From Lachnoclostridium sp. UBA1308 (GTDB lineage Bacteria > Bacillota > Clostridia > Lachnospirales > Lachnospiraceae): 9,804 nt of DNA. Below, piece after piece: positions 6,975-9,804 of this stretch; within the stretch, counting starts at the first letter, position 1, and each line of letters begins with the position of its first letter. The notes beneath the pieces were generated by a model. That model was not told where the DNA came from. It was given only the letters and a program-made list of their open reading frames with translations, and did no database searches. The translations under genes were made by a program, and so were the position numbers. The stretch spans positions 1 through 9,804 of the forward strand of contig DBTU01000050.1 in the NCBI GenBank assembly GCA_002307215.1, given 5' to 3'.

Positions 6975-7970
6975 TTAACATTCTATTAGTCTTTTCATTA
7001 GCATCTGATGACGTCTAACCTGTTCTATTTCATTTGCGGTTTCAGCACAATTTTGATCATGGAAGAGACGTTGCCCCTCATATTCTGTTGAAATATAGCC
7101 ATCCCATCCAGTTTTTTTCAAAATTGATATTACACCAGGATAATCTATAGTAGTTTCATTGCAGTCCTCATCTAGGTCGTAGCATTTTCCATGGAAATGG
7201 CTAATATATTTCATTAGCGGTTGGATTTTAGCCGGATCATTAAATTTAGTTACATAATCCATGACCTGAGCCTGTTGGTAATCCATGGGTGTTGCTCCCA
7301 TTTTTTCAATATCCTTTCTGATTTCTGCGAAAGGCTTCCTGTTTTCAATCTGTTTAGCAGTATGATACATAATTTCCCTTGTTGCTCCATTTCGAACAGT
7401 TTCCTCTATATATGGATCAGATGGGCATCTTGCAAAAAGGCCGAAATCAGGAATTATAACTGCATATTTTGTGTTTTTACGTTCTATCATGTTAATATAT
7501 TCTTCCATGTAAGGTGAATCAATCAAAACTGGCGGATGAATTTCACGCCCCATCTTGACGTTATAATATTCAGCTATAGGCAAAGCTGCTTCAATCACAT
7601 CTGTATGTATCTTGCAAAGTACACGTATTAAACTAAATCCGAGTCTACTAGCAAGTTTGAGATCACGTTCCATCTGCTGCACTTGTTCCTTTAGTGTAAG
7701 GTAACTCTTTCTTCCTTTATATAGTTTGAAGTCAATAAATGCATCCATGCAAGTTGGCGTGGTTTTGTAGCTATCCATCCAACTAAACCATCGATCAACA
7801 TCCGCTTCTGATGGATTTGGGTAATTTCCTACTGGCATTTGTTCCGGTATAAGTTCGATACCCGTTGCACCGGTTGATGCTGCTGTTGCAATACATCCTT
7901 CCAGATCAAGTTCTCCGTTATAATAAGCCTGTTGATAACTATATAATGAAATACCTCGTTTAATTGACAT
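6975..7970 (-). CDS. C-glycoside deglycosidase alpha subunit (DfgA/CgdB-like TIM barrel), copy 2
   Basis: A 331-aa xylose-isomerase-like TIM barrel, a paralogue of the 367-aa alpha subunit. Shared landmarks are GISLYSYQQAYY at the N-terminus, DLEGCIATAASTGATGIELI, and the C-terminal WDGYISTEYEGQR. Predicted metal ligands are Glu143, Asp175 (IPDFG), His260 (HFHGKCYD) and Glu296. His145 (REIHPP) fits the catalytic base. Its lid region between Asp175 and His260 is shorter than in copy 1. I use the ATG at 7968-7970 because AAAGGAGG lies eight nt upstream. A longer 345-aa version from 8012 would overlap the beta gene and lacks that site. The beta gene stops 16 nt before, and the Shine-Dalgarno begins directly after its TAA, so the two subunits are tightly coupled. 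It probably has a different glycoside specificity from copy 1. Confidence 0.77.
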   Translation of the reverse strand: MSIKRGISLYSYQQAYYNGELDLEGCIATAASTGATGIELIPEQMPVGNYPNPSEADVDRWFSWMDSYKTTPTCMDAFIDFKLYKGRKSYLTLKEQVQQMERDLKLASRLGFSLIRVLCKIHTDVIEAALPIAEYYNVKMGREIHPPVLIDSPYMEEYINMIERKNTKYAVIIPDFGLFARCPSDPYIEETVRNGATREIMYHTAKQIENRKPFAEIRKDIEKMGATPMDYQQAQVMDYVTKFNDPAKIQPLMKYISHFHGKCYDLDEDCNETTIDYPGVISILKKTGWDGYISTEYEGQRLFHDQNCAETANEIEQVRRHQMLMKRLIEC

Positions 7971-7986
7971 TGTTTTTCCCTCCTTT

Positions 7987-8412
7987 TTATCTTTCAACAA
8001 CTTTAGATGCACTTCTATCGACCGTCATTCGAGTTACACCCGCTTTAAGATGCGGATTATAAGATGCTCGAATCTTGACCTGTACCTCTAAATTTGTTGG
8101 GCCATACTCTGAAATTCCATTTAAAACCGGCACAAATAAAATTGCTTTTTCACCAAATTCCCAACGAACAGTCGTAATTGTCTCCATATCATCAAAATCA
8201 TATGTGCAGCCTCCTACCGTGAAAGTCATTTGATCCTTGGTATAGATTTTTTCTCCCAGAAGATCACCCACTATCACTTTAGCATCCTCAACCAAACTGA
8301 GACATACGCCACGGTAATATGGAATCTTTACCTTAATATTAAGTCCTACAACGACACCATTCATTACTACATTTTCAACGTCGTTAGGGTTTGTCATAAA
8401 CTTATCATACAT
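7987..8412 (-). CDS. C-glycoside deglycosidase beta subunit (DUF6379-like), copy 2
   Basis: A 141-aa beta-rich protein matching the small subunit of C-glycoside deglycosidases. It shares with the other copy KIPYYRGVCLSLVEDAKVIV (near 33-52), WEFGEKAILFVPV in the middle, and VQVKIRASYNPHL near the end, where the other copy has LQLGTRRSY. It carries about ten extra C-terminal residues (TVDRSASKVVER). The start is taken as the ATG at 8410-8412, with AGAGGAG eight nt upstream. The longer version from a TTG at 8428-8430 would initiate right at the edge of that ribosome-binding site. It is the first gene of the six-gene block, with a candidate promoter at 8497-8525 and a leader hairpin at 8441-8457. 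Its partner alpha gene follows after 16 nt. Confidence 0.75.
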   Translation of the reverse strand: MYDKFMTNPNDVENVVMNGVVVGLNIKVKIPYYRGVCLSLVEDAKVIVGDLLGEKIYTKDQMTFTVGGCTYDFDDMETITTVRWEFGEKAILFVPVLNGISEYGPTNLEVQVKIRASYNPHLKAGVTRMTVDRSASKVVER

Positions 8413-8440
8413 AGCACTTTCTCCTCTCAAATTTTTTTTG

Positions 8441-8457
8441 GGCGTTTGTGAAACGCC
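8441..8457 (-). promoter_or_regulatory. Leader hairpin before the first beta-subunit gene
   Basis: GGCGTTT and AAACGCC form a perfect 7-bp stem around a 3-nt loop, about 30 nt before the ATG. On the minus strand it is followed by eight A residues rather than U, and then the Shine-Dalgarno, so it is not a terminator. A 5'-UTR stabilising hairpin or a protein-binding site are the main options. Confidence 0.4.
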
Positions 8458-8496
8458 TAAACCCGCATAAATACAGGCTTTCTTGCATGTCCTTTA

Positions 8497-8525
8497 TATA
8501 TAACTCCTCACTAAAACATGGTAAA
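8497..8525 (-). promoter_or_regulatory. Candidate promoter of the six-gene block
   Basis: On the minus strand TTTACC (8520-8525) and TATATA (8497-8502) are 17 nt apart. Each box matches consensus at four of six positions. It would give a leader of about 75 nt that includes the hairpin at 8441-8457. The region is AT-rich, so chance is possible. Confidence 0.4.
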
Positions 8526-8577
8526 GTTTAGTTGTGAACAATAATAAAACTGTATTTCAGGAAGGAGTTATTAACTA

Positions 8578-8616
8578 ATGTTTAAATCAAAACAGCTGTC
8601 ATTTCTATGCTTCTAA
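8578..8616 (+). other. 12-codon opposite-strand ORF with a strong ribosome-binding site
   Basis: On the plus strand AGGAAGGAG is followed 10 nt later by ATG and the peptide MFKSKQLSFLCF, then TAA. The Lys-containing, then hydrophobic start resembles the beginning of a signal peptide, so this may be the stub of a lost divergent gene. It could also be a genuine micro-ORF or coincidence. It is the only plus-strand translation signal I find convincing in the window. Confidence 0.3.
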
Positions 8617-8650
8617 AGGTAGGCATCGAGGTTATCCCTTACACGGGTTC

Positions 8651-9565
8651 TTAGATAACAAATTGCTTTAAATACCTTAAAGAAAGTTCAAGGCTATCTA
8701 TTACTTTTTCACGCGTTCCTTCAAATGCTCGGTCTTCAACTTCTACACAAGCATAGCCATCGTACCCAATATCTGTTAAAGCTGAAACATAACTTCCCCA
8801 ATCGACATCACCAAGACCTGGTAATTTTGGAGCCATATATTCAAGTGGATATGCCATAGTACCAACATTATTTAATTTTTCATTATAAACCTTTATATCT
8901 TTGAAATGAATGTGGAAAATTCGATCCTTAAATTCATAAATAGGTGCAATATAATCCATCATCTGCCATACAAAATGACTTGGGTCATAGTTAATACCAA
9001 AGTTTTTACTTGGAATAATCTCGAATAATTTCCTCCAAATAGCTGGGGTTGTTGCTAAGTTCTGTCCTCCTGGCCACTGATCCTCTGAAAATAACATCGG
9101 ACAGTTTTCAATTGCTATTTTTACACCTTTTTCTTCAGCCAATTTTATTATGTTTGGCCAAATTTCTTCAAAAAGCATGAGGTTTTCTTCAATAGTTTTG
9201 TGTTGATCTCGTCCAATAAAAGTCGTAACCATGTTCACATCAAGTTGTGCACTTGCATTGATAACCTTTTCAAGATGTTCAATAGTAGCATTCCTTTTTT
9301 CAATATTACTTTCCAATGGATTTGGATAATAGGCAAGAGATGAAATTTTTACATTCTTATCTCTGCAATACTTTTTAATATATGTAATACCAGCGTCATC
9401 CAATGATGTGACATCAATATGGCTAACCCCTGCATATCTTCTTTCAGAGCCACCTATTGGCCAACAAGCAACCTCCACACATTCATACCCAAAACTACAC
9501 GCAGTATTTATCATTTCTTCAAAACTCCAGTCAGCCATAATGGAGGAGACAAAACCAAGTTTCAT
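8651..9565 (-). CDS. Sugar phosphate isomerase/epimerase-family TIM barrel (IolE-like)
   Basis: A 304-aa xylose-isomerase-like TIM barrel (AP endonuclease family 2 fold), cytoplasmic. The metal-site pattern of the superfamily is complete: Glu153 (VKIAIENCPM), Asp194 and His197 (NYDPSHFVW), His220 (FHIHFKD) and Glu275 (ACVEVEDRAF). The DPSH pair sets it apart from the two alpha subunits, which have only the Asp there, and it has no adjacent beta gene, so it is probably a stand-alone isomerase, epimerase, dehydratase or hydratase. The LGDVDWGSYVSAL stretch near 251-263 is common in this family. A GAGGTGA Shine-Dalgarno precedes the ATG. It ends 238 nt before the six-gene block, so co-transcription is uncertain. 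By context it may handle the keto-sugar released from C-glycosides, for example hydrating or isomerising it. Confidence 0.85.
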   Translation of the reverse strand: MKLGFVSSIMADWSFEEMINTACSFGYECVEVACWPIGGSERRYAGVSHIDVTSLDDAGITYIKKYCRDKNVKISSLAYYPNPLESNIEKRNATIEHLEKVINASAQLDVNMVTTFIGRDQHKTIEENLMLFEEIWPNIIKLAEEKGVKIAIENCPMLFSEDQWPGGQNLATTPAIWRKLFEIIPSKNFGINYDPSHFVWQMMDYIAPIYEFKDRIFHIHFKDIKVYNEKLNNVGTMAYPLEYMAPKLPGLGDVDWGSYVSALTDIGYDGYACVEVEDRAFEGTREKVIDSLELSLRYLKQFVI

Positions 9566-9727
9566 AATATATCACCTCTTCTAAAATAAATTGGTATAGA
9601 GACATAGCATCCATCAAGGATGGAATATCCTGCCAAAATACTATCTTTCCATCTTAAAAATATTCTTATAAAAGTATTTTCTTTCCCTTCGTGTTATCAT
9701 AGCTCACTTGACACTCTATAAAATTCT

Positions 9728-9753
9728 GGTGTGCCATATTTCTAAGGCACACC
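9728..9753 (-). terminator. Hairpin near right edge, probable terminator
   Basis: GGTGTGCC and GGCACACC form a perfect 8-bp stem with a 10-nt loop. On the minus strand flanking TTC and GAA can extend it past one bulged A, and AATTTTAT follows. It sits 5 nt after a possible stop codon at 9758-9760, which suits a terminator for a gene entering from the right. Confidence 0.5.
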
Positions 9754-9757
9754 GAAA

Positions 9758-9804
9758 TTATATGTTATTCCACACTAGCTCCCATGTGCCGCCTTCGGCG
9801 GCTC
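9758..9804 (-). CDS. Possible C-terminal end of an upstream gene (partial)
   Basis: The minus frame starting at 9802 reads AAEGGTWELVWNNI and then TAA. It resembles a beta-strand C-terminus and is followed at once by the hairpin at 9728-9753, as a real gene end would be. Only 14 codons are visible, so no family can be named. Another frame (EPPKAAHGS then TAG at 9775-9777) is an alternative end. The GC-rich GCCGCC/GGCGGC palindrome at 9788-9802 lies inside this stretch. Confidence 0.3.
   Translation of the reverse strand, partial: AAEGGTWELVWNNI

Noticed and set aside
7971..8012. Upstream extension of alpha subunit copy 2 (MHLKLLKDKKEGKT)
   Set aside because: It would overlap the beta gene by 26 nt. 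The ATG at 7968-7970 has an AAAGGAGG site at ideal distance and matches the N-terminus of the other alpha subunit.
9610..9624. TCCATC/GATGGA hairpin upstream of the 304-aa TIM-barrel gene
   Set aside because: It has only 6 bp with a 3-nt loop and no U-run. No promoter pairing around it could be found, so I assign no role.
1..9804. CRISPR arrays, tRNA/rRNA genes, insertion sequences, phage genes
   Set aside because: No regularly spaced repeats, cloverleaf or rRNA signatures, transposase motifs or flanking target duplications were seen.

Overview
The window is AT-rich and densely packed. Every confident gene lies on the minus strand and most are preceded by a strong AGGAGG-type Shine-Dalgarno. 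The genes are typical of anaerobic gut Firmicutes: a CGS-lipobox sugar-binding lipoprotein, a large AraC regulator carrying a GH39-like domain, and C-glycoside deglycosidase subunits. This suggests a Lachnospiraceae-like Clostridia member. The assignment is an inference from gene types and signals, not from a marker gene.

Layout in the direction of transcription (right to left). At the right edge is a possible gene tail (9758-9804) with a hairpin after it. Then comes a xylose-isomerase-like TIM-barrel enzyme (8651-9565). A 238-nt gap holds a candidate promoter, a leader hairpin and an opposite-strand 12-codon ORF. Next is a six-gene block: deglycosidase beta subunit (7987-8412), alpha subunit (6975-7970), SnoaL/NTF2-fold protein (6303-6917), alpha/beta hydrolase (5360-6310, overlapping its predecessor by 8 nt), a second beta subunit (4769-5164) and a second alpha subunit (3587-4690). 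The block ends at a hairpin terminator (3415-3469). A separately promoted 803-aa AraC/GH39 regulator (853-3264) follows. A 737-nt gap carries terminator hairpins, a 23-bp inverted repeat and apparently decayed coding sequence. The first 38 codons of a substrate-binding lipoprotein (1-115) run off the left edge.

How the genes may work together. In the known bacterial C-glycoside pathway, a Gfo/Idh/MocA-type oxidoreductase oxidises C3 of the glucosyl group. A metal-dependent alpha/beta deglycosidase then splits the C-C bond, giving the free aglycone and a 3-keto-2-hydroxyglucal-type anhydro-sugar. Both alpha subunits here keep the expected Glu-x-His, Asp, His and Glu residues, and each is directly preceded by its beta subunit. 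The third TIM barrel could process the keto-sugar product. The translationally coupled SnoaL-like protein and hydrolase, placed between the two cassettes, could act on the aglycone or on an acyl decoration; that is unproven. The regulator probably senses a sugar or glycoside and the lipoprotein probably belongs to an ABC sugar importer. No C3 oxidoreductase is visible in the window.

Three start sites were moved inward. The longer versions of both beta subunits start at a GTG or TTG that overlaps or immediately abuts the Shine-Dalgarno. The longer version of the 331-aa alpha subunit would overlap the preceding gene and bypass a near-perfect Shine-Dalgarno.
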